From: Quadrisphaera sp.
Lineage (GTDB): Bacteria; Actinomycetota; Actinomycetes; Actinomycetales; Quadrisphaeraceae
Reading direction: 5' to 3'
Length of the DNA stretch: 5,382 nucleotides
NCBI GenBank assembly: GCA_029258695.1
Contig: JARIBR010000242.1
Span: 1 to 5,382, forward strand
Positions 1 to 5,382 of this stretch are shown here, one piece after another. The position numbers and the translations under genes are program-made. Within the stretch, counting starts at the first letter, position 1, and each line of letters opens with the position of its first letter. The notes below the pieces were generated by a model. The model was not told the origin of the DNA and made no database searches. It saw only the letters and a list, made by a program, of their open reading frames with translations.

Positions 1-393
1 GACCTGCACACCGTCGCCGCGGACGTCACCCCCGCCGGTCTGGAGGCCGCGGCCGCGCGGACCGGTTTCTCCCGCTTCCCCGTCCGGGGCACCGGTCCGC
101 GCGACCTGGTCGGCTACCTCCACGTCAAGGACCTCCTGGGGGCCAGCGGGCCAGCGCGTGACGTGCCGGTCGACCCAGCCCGGGTGCGGCCGCTGCCGCG
201 GGTGGGTGAGGACATGACGCTCGCGGACGTCCTCGCCACCCTGCGCGGTGCCCAGGCGCACCTGGCGGAGGTGACCGACACGGACGGCACGACCTCGGGG
301 GTGGTGGCGCTGGAGGACGTGCTGGAGGAGCTCGTCGGCCAGATCCGCGACGAGGTCGCCAGCGCCCGCGAGCCCGCGCGCGCCGGCGGCTGA
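1..393 (+). CDS. CNNM/HlyC (TlyC)-type hemolysin family protein, C-terminal CBS pair, 5'-truncated
   Basis: The reading frame is open from base 1 to a TGA at 391-393, giving 130 visible residues; the start lies outside the window. The visible part matches the CBS pair of CNNM/CorC-type membrane proteins. The end of CBS1 reads GFSRFPV...LVGYLHVKDLL (about residues 22-44). CBS2 reads RVRPLPRV...LADVLATLR...HLAEVTD..GTTSGVVALEDVLEELVGQIRDE (about residues 61-119). In this family the missing N-terminal part is a DUF21 transmembrane domain, and CBS pairs bind adenine nucleotides and regulate ion (Mg2+/Co2+) transport; the name hemolysin is historical. The protein ends about 11 residues after CBS2, so it lacks the C-terminal CorC_HlyC domain found in longer paralogs, which is common for one of the two copies often seen in actinobacteria. 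It is 84 bases upstream of the peptide gene on the same strand, but nothing suggests a shared function. Confidence 0.9.
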   Translation, partial: DLHTVAADVTPAGLEAAAARTGFSRFPVRGTGPRDLVGYLHVKDLLGASGPARDVPVDPARVRPLPRVGEDMTLADVLATLRGAQAHLAEVTDTDGTTSGVVALEDVLEELVGQIRDEVASAREPARAGG

Positions 394-468
394 CCCGGGG
401 TGGACGAGCGGTCGAGCATCGGCGACGATGGGCCCGCGGGCACCCGCCCGCAGCCTGATCGCACCCTC

Positions 469-474
469 GGAGGT
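469..474 (+). promoter_or_regulatory. Strong ribosome binding site of the acidic peptide gene
   Basis: GGAGGT ends 3 bases before the ATG at 478 (4 bases from the end of GGAGG). This near-perfect Shine-Dalgarno sequence decides the start. It selects ATG 478 over the in-frame GTG at 400 and over the ATG at 428 in the oxygenase frame, neither of which has a comparable site. Confidence 0.75.
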
Positions 475-477
475 CTC

Positions 478-705
478 ATGTCGCTCAACGACGACGACAT
501 CACCACGTCGACCAGCGGTGCCGGAGGCGGCGGCGACGCCGACGCGGGCGACAGCGACTCCACCCAGGTCGACCCCGCCGGCTCGGACCCGGCGGGCGTG
601 GACCCCGCGGGCGGCAGCGGCGGTGACGCCGACGCGGGTGACAGCGACTCCACCCAGGTCGACCCCGCCGGCTCGGACCCCGCCGGGACCGACTCCCGCG
701 GCTGA
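478..705 (+). CDS. Small Asp/Gly-rich repeat peptide, putative modification substrate (precursor-like)
   Basis: I do not recognise a named family. The 75-residue product starts MSLNDDDITTSTSGAGGGG, followed by two copies of a 30-residue unit (about residues 18-47 and 48-75, the second shortened and diverged at the end) containing GDADAGDSDSTQVDPAGSDPAG. It has 17 Asp, a single Arg (R74), no Lys, no Cys, no aromatic residues and only four bulky aliphatic ones after Thr9-Thr10 or before (L3, I8, V31, V61, plus V41). It should therefore be disordered and strongly acidic. DPAG recurs with 5-residue spacing (D32, D37, D42 and D62, D67). There is no signal peptide or membrane segment. The codons are almost all G/C-ending and the gene has a strong ribosome binding site, so it looks genuinely translated. 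Its TGA is separated by one base from the GTG of the JmjC oxygenase gene. A short non-repetitive N-terminus followed by a repetitive C-terminus beside an oxygenase is the layout of a modified-peptide precursor. That role is inferred; an acidic nucleic-acid mimic or accessory protein is possible. Confidence 0.75.
   Translation: MSLNDDDITTSTSGAGGGGDADAGDSDSTQVDPAGSDPAGVDPAGGSGGDADAGDSDSTQVDPAGSDPAGTDSRG
535..680 (+). repeat. Two-copy tandem direct repeat, 90-bp period, inside the peptide gene
   Basis: Bases 535-590 and 625-680 are identical over 56 positions apart from one synonymous difference (C549 versus T639, both Gly codons). The perfect core is 41 bases (550-590 and 640-680). The 90-base period equals 30 codons, so the reading frame is kept. 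Third positions are nearly unchanged, which points to a recent duplication or gene conversion rather than old repeats kept by protein selection alone. Confidence 0.9.
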
Positions 706-706
706 C

Positions 707-2047
707 GTGACGCAGACGACCACGGCGAGCGCCCCCGTCGTGACCGCCTCGTCCGCCGCGCAGGCCCCCGGCCTGCCGGCGGACGGGAGCGCTCGCGCGG
801 CGGCCACGCCCCTGCAGCGGTGCTTCGCCCTGGACCGCGAGCGGTTCGCGGCGGAGCACTGGAACACCCGTCCGCTCCTCGTGCGCGCCGCCGACCGGCG
901 CCCGGAGCCCGGGGGGGTCGAAGGTTTCGACGACCTGCTCAGCGCGTCAGCGGTGGACGAGCTGCTGTCGCAGCGCGCCCTGCGCACGCCGTTCTTCACC
1001 ATGGTCGCGGACGGCCAGGGGCTGCCACGCTCCAGCTTCACCCGCGCCACGAACGCCGGGGGCCAGCGGATCACCGACGTCGCGGACCCCGACGGCATCG
1101 CGGGCGCCTACGCCGGCGGCGCCACGGTGGTGCTGCAGGCCGTGCACCGCGTCTGGCCCCCCCTGGGCGCCTTCTGCCGCGACCTGGCGGGCGAGCTCGG
1201 CCACCAGACGCAGACCAACGTGTACATCACCCCGCCCGGCGCCCAGGGCTTCAAGCCCCACCACGACACGCACGACGTGCTGGTGCTCCAGGTGGACGGC
1301 GCGAAGCACTGGACGATCCACCCGCCGGCCGTCGAGCTGCCGCTGAAGTCGCAGCCGTCCACCCAGCTCGGCCCCGACCCCGTCGGCGGCCGCCCGCCGG
1401 AGATCGACGTGGTCCTCGAGCCCGGCGACGCGCTGTACCTGCCCCGCGGCTGGCTCCACTCGGCGCAGACGACCGACCAGCGCTCGATCCACCTCACGGT
1501 GGGGCTGCTCGCCACCACGTGGGCCGACGTCCTCACCGACCTCGTGGCCGGCGCCGGGAAGGACGACGTGGCGCTGCGGCGTGCGCTGGCCCTGCCGTCG
1601 GCCGACGACGCCGACGGGATCGACGGTGCGGACGACGTGGCCGGGTTCCGCGCGGCCGCCCGCGCCTGGGTGGACTCCCTCGACGACGACGCCGTGCGCC
1701 GCGTCGTGGCGCGCCGCCGCCGCGGTGCGGTGCCGGCCGAACCGGTCTCGCCGCTGGCCCAGGACGCCGCCGCGCGGAGCCTGGACCGCGGCACGACGGT
1801 GCGCCCGCGCACCGGTCTGCACCCGCGGCTGAGCGCGGTCGGCGACCGCGCTGAGGTCGTGGTAGGGGAGCGGACCGTCAGCTTCCCGGCCTGGACGCAG
1901 GCCGCGCTCGCGCTCGCCGTGGAGCAGCCGGTCAGCCCAGCATCGCTCGCCGACGCCGGCGTGGGGATCGACGCGGACGACGCCGTGGTGCTGCTGCGCC
2001 GCCTGGTGCGCGAGCGTGTGCTCCTGCCCACCGGCGGGGAGGTCTGA
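707..2047 (+). CDS. JmjC/cupin-type Fe(II)/2-oxoglutarate-dependent oxygenase (ribosomal-oxygenase-like)
   Basis: This 446-residue protein resembles the ROX group (E. coli YcfD/RoxA, human MINA53 and NO66), which hydroxylate Arg or His of ribosomal proteins. The JmjC/cupin core spans about residues 130-275. The motif FKPHHDTHDVLVLQ supplies the HxD pair (H185, D187). GDALYLPRGWLH supplies the distal metal ligand H251. K200 in GAKHW sits where YcfD has its 2-oxoglutarate-binding Arg and the human enzymes have Lys. An Asp-rich linker (D300-D310) and a helical middle region follow. About residues 390-440 (ALALAVEQPVSPASLADAGV...LLRRLVRERVLLP) look like the C-terminal winged helix of ROX proteins. 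The GTG at 707 is chosen because it lies one base after the peptide stop, fitting coupled translation without its own Shine-Dalgarno. The first ~35 residues are low-complexity Ala/Thr, so GTG 740 is a possible alternative. The catalytic set is complete, so it should be active. Its substrate is not known: either the neighbouring peptide or a ribosomal protein. Confidence 0.9.
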   Translation: MTQTTTASAPVVTASSAAQAPGLPADGSARAAATPLQRCFALDRERFAAEHWNTRPLLVRAADRRPEPGGVEGFDDLLSASAVDELLSQRALRTPFFTMVADGQGLPRSSFTRATNAGGQRITDVADPDGIAGAYAGGATVVLQAVHRVWPPLGAFCRDLAGELGHQTQTNVYITPPGAQGFKPHHDTHDVLVLQVDGAKHWTIHPPAVELPLKSQPSTQLGPDPVGGRPPEIDVVLEPGDALYLPRGWLHSAQTTDQRSIHLTVGLLATTWADVLTDLVAGAGKDDVALRRALALPSADDADGIDGADDVAGFRAAARAWVDSLDDDAVRRVVARRRRGAVPAEPVSPLAQDAAARSLDRGTTVRPRTGLHPRLSAVGDRAEVVVGERTVSFPAWTQAALALAVEQPVSPASLADAGVGIDADDAVVLLRRLVRERVLLPTGGEV

Positions 2048-2049
2048 TC
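2036..2049 (+). promoter_or_regulatory. Shine-Dalgarno followed by a non-canonical start position (ATC 2047) for the sucrase/ferredoxin-like gene
   Basis: GGGGAGGT (2036-2043) lies within the last codons of the oxygenase gene. GGAGG ends 4 bases before an ATC at 2047, exactly the spacing seen before ATG 478. The two sites align as GGAGGTCTCATG and GGAGGTCTGATC, differing at two of 12 bases. A CTG at 2044 overlaps the oxygenase TGA by 3 bases but is only one base from GGAGG. No ATG, GTG or TTG exists in this frame between the stop at 1852-1854 and GTG 2131. Confidence 0.45.
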
Positions 2050-3030
2050 GACGGCGCCGAGCAGGCACGTCCTGCGCCGGCAGACCGCCGCTACTCCTGC
2101 GCGGCGGCCTCCCAGGCGCAGGACGAGCCGGTGCTGGGCACCGCCTCGCCCACGCGGGGGTACCTCCTCGTGGAGGAGCCCGGGGCGTGGGGCCAGGAGG
2201 CGGTGCCCAGCTCACGGCTGGGACCGGAGGTCACCGCCGCCCTGGTGGCCACCGCGGCCCAGGCGTCGCTGAAGCTCCTGCTGGTCCGCCGCCCCGTGCG
2301 CCGCGGCGGGGAGACGAGCCGCCGGCGGCTGTTCCGCGTCGCCACCCGCCGCGGGAGCGAGCAGGTGCGCACCCGCGAGTGCGACGTGGGGGACCTGGTG
2401 CCCGCCGCCGCTGACGACGACGGCTGGGACCTCTCGGACGCACCGCTGCTGCTCGTGTGCACGCACGGCCGCAAGGACTGGGACTGCGCGCTGCGCGGTC
2501 GCCCCTTGGCGGCGGCGTTCGCCGATCTCGAGCCGGACACCACGTGGGAGTGCTCGCACGTCGGCGGCTGCCGGTTCGCCGCCAACCTGCTGACGCTCCC
2601 CAGCGGCCACACCTACGGACGGGTGGACGTCGCCGACGTCCCCGAGGTGGTCTCCGCGGTGCGCCGCGGCCAGGTGCTCCCCCGGTTGCTGCGGGGGCGC
2701 ACCACCGACGCGATGGTCGTGCAGGCCGCTGCTGCGCACGCGCGCCTGGAGCTCGGGCGCACCGCTGCCGACGACCTCGTGCCCTCCGGCGCGCAGCGGC
2801 TCGCCGAGGCGGGGCACGTCGGCGAGAGCGACGGGACCGGCCTGTCCCAGGCGCACGGGGAGAGGTGGCGCGTCACCCTGGACGGTGCGGCCGGCCTGCC
2901 GGGCGTGGTGGTCGAGCTGGAGCAGACGCACGTGGCCGCCGCGCAGCGCCTCACGTGCTCGGCGCCGCGCGAGCAGTACGCCCGCACCTGGGCCCTGACG
3001 GGTCTGCGCGAGGTCGACGCCCCCGCGTGA
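2047..3030 (+). CDS. Sucrase/ferredoxin-like protein (thioredoxin-fold [2Fe-2S], Apd1-type)
   Basis: It belongs to the Suc_Fer-like family, thioredoxin-fold [2Fe-2S] proteins related to yeast Apd1; the name sucrase is historical. Numbering here assumes residue 1 at 2047 (327 residues). The family N-terminus is visible as YSCAAASQAQDEPVLGTA (residues 16-33) and YLLVEEPGAWG. The cluster region reads CTHGRKDWDC (C138-x8-C147) and then WECSHVGGCRFAANLL (C169, H171, C175). C-x8-C plus H-x3-(C/H) matches the Apd1 pattern, which uses two Cys and two His, except that the last His is Cys here. A third small domain ends LTCSAPREQYARTWALTGL. The protein is presumably a cytosolic electron carrier, perhaps serving the oxygenase made from the same transcript. 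The start is uncertain: GTG 2131 is the first canonical start codon (299 residues) but would remove the conserved segment just described, whereas a good Shine-Dalgarno sits 4 bases before ATC 2047. The family is certain; the link to the oxygenase is inferred. Confidence 0.85.
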   Translation: MDGAEQARPAPADRRYSCAAASQAQDEPVLGTASPTRGYLLVEEPGAWGQEAVPSSRLGPEVTAALVATAAQASLKLLLVRRPVRRGGETSRRRLFRVATRRGSEQVRTRECDVGDLVPAAADDDGWDLSDAPLLLVCTHGRKDWDCALRGRPLAAAFADLEPDTTWECSHVGGCRFAANLLTLPSGHTYGRVDVADVPEVVSAVRRGQVLPRLLRGRTTDAMVVQAAAAHARLELGRTAADDLVPSGAQRLAEAGHVGESDGTGLSQAHGERWRVTLDGAAGLPGVVVELEQTHVAAAQRLTCSAPREQYARTWALTGLREVDAPA

Positions 3031-3045
3031 GGGTGGGAGCGGGGC

Positions 3046-3486
3046 TCAGTCGCCGGCGGCGATGAACCGCAGCGCCGCCAGGTAGCCCTCGACGCCCAGC
3101 CCCACGATGACCCCGGTGGCCACGCCGGAGAGGTAGGAGTGGTGCCGGAAGCTCTCGCGGGCGTGCACGTTCGACAGGTGCACCTCGACCAGCGGGGCGC
3201 TCAGCTCGGCGCAGGCGTCGCGCAGCGCGATGGACGTGTGCGTCCACGCCCCGGCGTTGAGGACCACCGCGGCGCCGGCGTCGGCGGCCGCGTGGACCCA
3301 GCGGAGCATCTCCGCCTCGTCGTCGCTCTGGCGGCACACCAGCTCCAGACCGAGCTCGCCGGCGACCACCGTCGCCATGGCCTCCAGCTCGACGAGCGTG
3401 GTGCTCCCGTAGACCTCCGGCTGCCGGCGCCCCAGGCGGCCGAGGTTGGGGCCGTTCAGCAGGTGGACCTCGCGGGCTGCAGCCAT
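3046..3486 (-). CDS. aroQ: 3-dehydroquinate dehydratase, type II
   Basis: It converts 3-dehydroquinate to 3-dehydroshikimate, the third step of the shikimate pathway, in the cytosol as a dodecamer. The 146-residue length is the usual one for the family. The family motifs run in order: [19 protein letters not shown] (residues 9-27, with catalytic loop R21 and Y26), RQSDDEAE (52-59), [15 protein letters not shown] (76-90) with N77, and [17 protein letters not shown] (101-117) with catalytic H103 and R114. The sequence is very close to the mycobacterial AroQ type as I know it. The ATG at 3486-3484 places the first motif at the right distance. There is no Shine-Dalgarno, but a TACCCT hexamer ends 6 bases before the ATG, suggesting a leaderless transcript. 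The gene is convergent with the upstream cluster (15 bases between stops) and divergent from the membrane-protein gene. No other aro gene is adjacent. Confidence 0.97.
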   Translation of the reverse strand: MAAAREVHLLNGPNLGRLGRRQPEVYGSTTLVELEAMATVVAGELGLELVCRQSDDEAEMLRWVHAAADAGAAVVLNAGAWTHTSIALRDACAELSAPLVEVHLSNVHARESFRHHSYLSGVATGVIVGLGVEGYLAALRFIAAGD

Positions 3487-3492
3487 GGCGTG

Positions 3493-3498
3493 AGGGTA
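3493..3498 (-). promoter_or_regulatory. Putative -10 element, leaderless promoter of aroQ
   Basis: Read on the minus strand, TACCCT is followed by 6 bases and then the ATG at 3486. It fits the actinobacterial TAnnnT -10 pattern at the distance expected if transcription starts at the start codon. No Shine-Dalgarno and no convincing -35 element are visible. Confidence 0.5.
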
Positions 3499-3542
3499 GG
3501 GCGCGACGGTGGACGTGCGCGTGGGTCCTCGCCGCGGCGACC

Positions 3543-3548
3543 TACCCT
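3543..3548 (+). promoter_or_regulatory. Putative -10 element, leaderless promoter of the CtaG-like gene
   Basis: TACCCT is followed by 6 bases (GGCGCC) and then the GTG at 3555, mirroring the aroQ promoter in hexamer and spacing. There is no Shine-Dalgarno in front of the GTG. No clear -35 hexamer is visible about 17 bases upstream. Confidence 0.5.
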
Positions 3549-3554
3549 GGCGCC

Positions 3555-5303
3555 GTGCCGCTGGCCCTGACGCTGCTGGCGGTGACCGCCGGCCTCGCCG
3601 CCGTGCTCACCCTCGGCTCGCTCACCGCCCTGGTCACGCTCCTCCCGCCACGGCAGAGCACGTGGCACCGAGGTCGCCTCCTCGTCGGAGGTGCCGCGGC
3701 GGTGTGGGCGGCGGCCACCGTGGGCCTCGTCGTGGTGGGAGCCCCCCTCCCGGCGGGCGCCGCGCTGGGCGACGCGGCGTCCGGAGCGGCCATCGCCCGC
3801 TTCGCGGTGGGCGCCGGGGCCCCGCTGGCTGCCAGCGCGCTCGGAGCAGGGCTCGTCGCGACCGCGGTGCTCCTGGCGCCGCTCCGCCCTCTCGTCGTCG
3901 CGTGGGTGCTCGTCGGCGCCGCGGCGGCGACGGCGCCGCTGGCCGCGCTCGTCGCCGGGCTGGTCGTCGAGACCGCCGCGGGGACCGCTGCCGGGGCGGT
4001 GACCGGGACGAGGATCGGGGCGATGGCCGGCGCCACCTCCGGGGCGCAGCCGGCCCCGGCGGTGCTCGCCGGCTCGCCCGCCGCCACGGCGTGGACGGCG
4101 GCCTGGGTCGTCGTGGTGGCCCTGGGGTGCTGGGTCGGCGGCTGGGCCGGCTCGCGCCTGCTCCGATCCACCGCGCCGCAGGCCGCCGACCGGGTCGCCG
4201 CGAGCAATCGTCTGCGCCGCCTCGGGTGGTGGGCGGCGCCGGTGGGCGCCGTCTCGCTCGTCGCCGCCGGGGCGGCGCTCCAGCCTCTCCGGGCGCGGCG
4301 GGGGGACCTCGGCGTGGAGGCGGTGCTCGAGGCCCCGTCCCCCCTGAGCGCGGGCACGATCGCCGTGACCGGGGCCGAGCCACCGCCCCTTCCCCTGACG
4401 CCGTGCCGCGCCGTGACGCAGACCAGCCCCGACCTGCTGTGGCTGCTGGTGGCCGGGTGCGCCGTGGCGGCCTACCTGGTGGCGGTGCGGCGGGCCGGCC
4501 GGCGCAGCGTCGAGCGGTCCGGGCCGGCAGGGGGCCCTGGGACCGCGGCGGGTGGCGCCTGGCCCGCGGGGCGCTGCGCGGCGTGGGTCGCCGGCTGCGC
4601 AGCCCTGGCGTGGGTCTCCAGCGGCGGTTTGGCGCCCTATGCGTCGCTGCTGCTCAGCGCGCAGCTGCTGGCGCACGCCACGGTGGTGGTCGTCGTCGCC
4701 CCGCTGCTCGTCGCCGGGGCGCCGGTCACGCTGCTGCGGCGCACCTGCGCGGCCCGCGAGGACGGCAGCGCCGGGCTCCGGGAGTGCGTGGACGCGCTCG
4801 GCGCCACGCGGGTCGCCGCGGCCACCCGGCACCCTCCGGTGGCGCTCGCCGTGGCGGCGGCCGCGGTGGGCGGCGTCTACGCCACGGCAGTGCTCCCGCT
4901 GGCGCTCGGGACGCTGCTCGGCCACGAGGTGGCCCTGCTCGCCGTGCTGGGCGCTGGCCTGCTGCTCGCCCGCTCCGCGACGCCCGCCCCCACGACGGTG
5001 TCGGCGGGGCGGACGGGGCCGGAGCCGGTACCGCCGCCCCGGGCGGACGTCCGGCGCGTCGTCCTGGTCGCCGGGAGCCTCGCGCTGCTCACGGTGGCGG
5101 CGTGCGGGGCTCTCACGCTCTCGCCGCGGCTGCTCGCCGCGTCGTGGTTCACCGGACTGGGCCTGGGCGTGGACGCGCTGGGGGACCAGCGCGCCGGCGC
5201 CGTGGCCGCGGCTGCGCTCGTGGTGCTCGGGTGCGCGGCGTGGTCCCTCGCCGCGCTCGTCCTCGGCGGCCGGCGACGAGGGGAGCGTCACAGCGACACC
5301 TGA
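3555..5303 (+). CDS. Polytopic membrane protein with degenerate CtaG (caa3 oxidase assembly) C-terminal domain
   Basis: The 582-residue protein is strongly hydrophobic, with about a dozen or more likely membrane segments (for example residues 4-30, 43-63, 83-110, 111-138, 177-200, 224-243, 293-312, 341-356, 363-395, 426-452, 456-472, 500-522 and 546-570). The overall layout resembles actinobacterial fusions of an N-terminal CopD-like membrane domain and a C-terminal CtaG domain, linked to copper delivery and cytochrome oxidase assembly. The CtaG part is recognisable from [13 protein letters not shown] (335-347), [21 protein letters not shown] (355-375), [15 protein letters not shown] (382-396), DGSAGLRE (403-410), ASWFTGLG (529-536) and [10 protein letters not shown] (540-549). 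Several His residues expected of CtaG are missing: the usual HMxxHM site reads QLLAHA, keeping only H374, and the later HF and PFH positions are Leu or Ala. The copper role is therefore doubtful. GTG 3555 is chosen from the leaderless-type promoter and the immediate hydrophobic N-terminus. The N-terminal half has little recognisable identity. Confidence 0.75.
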   Translation: MPLALTLLAVTAGLAAVLTLGSLTALVTLLPPRQSTWHRGRLLVGGAAAVWAAATVGLVVVGAPLPAGAALGDAASGAAIARFAVGAGAPLAASALGAGLVATAVLLAPLRPLVVAWVLVGAAAATAPLAALVAGLVVETAAGTAAGAVTGTRIGAMAGATSGAQPAPAVLAGSPAATAWTAAWVVVVALGCWVGGWAGSRLLRSTAPQAADRVAASNRLRRLGWWAAPVGAVSLVAAGAALQPLRARRGDLGVEAVLEAPSPLSAGTIAVTGAEPPPLPLTPCRAVTQTSPDLLWLLVAGCAVAAYLVAVRRAGRRSVERSGPAGGPGTAAGGAWPAGRCAAWVAGCAALAWVSSGGLAPYASLLLSAQLLAHATVVVVVAPLLVAGAPVTLLRRTCAAREDGSAGLRECVDALGATRVAAATRHPPVALAVAAAAVGGVYATAVLPLALGTLLGHEVALLAVLGAGLLLARSATPAPTTVSAGRTGPEPVPPPRADVRRVVLVAGSLALLTVAACGALTLSPRLLAASWFTGLGLGVDALGDQRAGAVAAAALVVLGCAAWSLAALVLGGRRRGERHSDT

Positions 5304-5346
5304 GCCGTCAGGGCCTCGATGTGGTGCGCCGGGCGGGGTGGGTGTG

Positions 5347-5363
5347 GCACCGTTCGGCGGTGC
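5347..5363 (+). repeat. Short perfect inverted repeat overlapping the next start codon
   Basis: GCACCG (5347-5352) and CGGTGC (5358-5363) are exact reverse complements separated by 5 bases (TTCGG). The right arm contains the putative GTG start at 5360. No T-tract follows, so it is not an intrinsic terminator; it could be an operator-like site or chance in G+C-rich DNA. Confidence 0.4.
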
Positions 5364-5382
5364 ATGTTCTGGTCACCGGCGG
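5360..5382 (+). CDS. Probable NAD-dependent epimerase/dehydratase, first codons only
   Basis: From GTG 5360 the frame reads MHVLVTGG up to the window edge. This is the usual opening of short-chain epimerase/dehydratases (GalE-like and relatives), where a beta strand leads into the NAD-binding GxxGxxG loop. Only seven full codons and two further bases are visible, so neither subfamily nor substrate can be given. CACCGT ends 6 bases before the GTG, the same spacing as the two TACCCT promoters, which mildly supports a leaderless start. The ATG at 5364 in another frame gives MFWSPA and fits no family I know. Confidence 0.5.

Noticed and set aside
401..429. Possible promoter TGGACG-N17-GACGAT before the peptide gene
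   Set aside because: Only 4/6 and 3/6 matches to consensus; such matches arise by chance in this composition. The operon promoter remains unlocated.
432..441. Palindrome GCCCGCGGGC between the hemolysin-family and peptide genes
   Set aside because: It is self-complementary with no loop and no following T-tract, so not a terminator; short GC palindromes are expected here.
428..706. Upstream extension of the oxygenase frame to ATG 428
   Set aside because: The extension overlaps the peptide gene in another frame, gives Pro/Thr/Arg-rich low-complexity sequence unrelated to the oxygenase fold, and has no ribosome binding site. The peptide start at 478 has a strong one.
820..1854. 344-codon open frame on the plus strand inside the oxygenase gene
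   Set aside because: An Arg/Ala/Pro-rich shadow frame; the oxygenase frame carries all family motifs through the same region.
947..2215. 422-codon open frame antisense to the oxygenase
   Set aside because: Low-complexity Ala/Gly/Arg/His sequence without motifs, while the opposite strand has complete JmjC motifs.
3031..3045. Bidirectional terminator between the convergent ferredoxin-like gene and aroQ
   Set aside because: Only 15 bases separate the stops, and I could not find a clear hairpin with a T-tract for either direction.
3139..3570. Plus-strand open frame across aroQ
   Set aside because: Antisense shadow of a clear dehydroquinase and lacking recognisable motifs.
3456..5291. 611-codon open frame antisense to the CtaG-like gene
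   Set aside because: The translation is Arg/Gly/Glu/His-rich with no recognisable domain. It is the usual open antisense shadow in high-G+C DNA, and its 3' end also overlaps the start of aroQ.

Overview
The window is very G+C-rich, with third codon positions almost all G or C, few start codons other than ATG/GTG, and promoter layouts (leaderless starts) typical of high-GC Actinomycetes. The protein families also point there: an actinobacterial-type hemolysin/CNNM CBS protein, a type II dehydroquinase, a sucrase/ferredoxin-like protein and a CtaG-domain membrane protein. I cannot assign a genus from the sequence alone. Coding density is high, no gap exceeds 300 bases, and I see no tRNA, rRNA, CRISPR array or insertion sequence.

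Layout. (1) Positions 1-393 (+) are the 3' end of a CNNM/HlyC-type gene carrying a CBS pair. (2) Positions 478-3030 (+) form a tight three-gene cluster. It starts with a 75-residue, extremely Asp/Gly-rich peptide containing a 30-residue tandem duplication. One nucleotide later comes a JmjC/cupin-type Fe(II)/2-oxoglutarate oxygenase of the ribosomal-oxygenase type. This is followed by a sucrase/ferredoxin-like thioredoxin-fold [2Fe-2S] protein whose coding frame abuts the oxygenase stop. (3) Positions 3046-3486 (-) are aroQ (shikimate pathway), convergent with the cluster. (4) Positions 3555-5303 (+) are a large polytopic membrane protein with a recognisable but degenerate CtaG (caa3-type oxidase assembly) C-terminal domain, divergent from aroQ. 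(5) Positions 5360-5382 are probably the first codons of an NAD-dependent epimerase/dehydratase.

The most interesting unit is the peptide-oxygenase-ferredoxin cluster. The spacing implies translational coupling. The chemistry suggests a small acidic substrate, an oxygenase that could hydroxylate it, and a redox partner, so it is a candidate ribosomally made, post-translationally modified peptide system. The substrate relationship is inferred, and the alternative that the oxygenase acts on a ribosomal protein is left open.

The 68-bp region between aroQ and the membrane-protein gene is also notable. Both genes have the same TACCCT hexamer exactly 6 nt before the start codon, which looks like a pair of divergent leaderless promoters.
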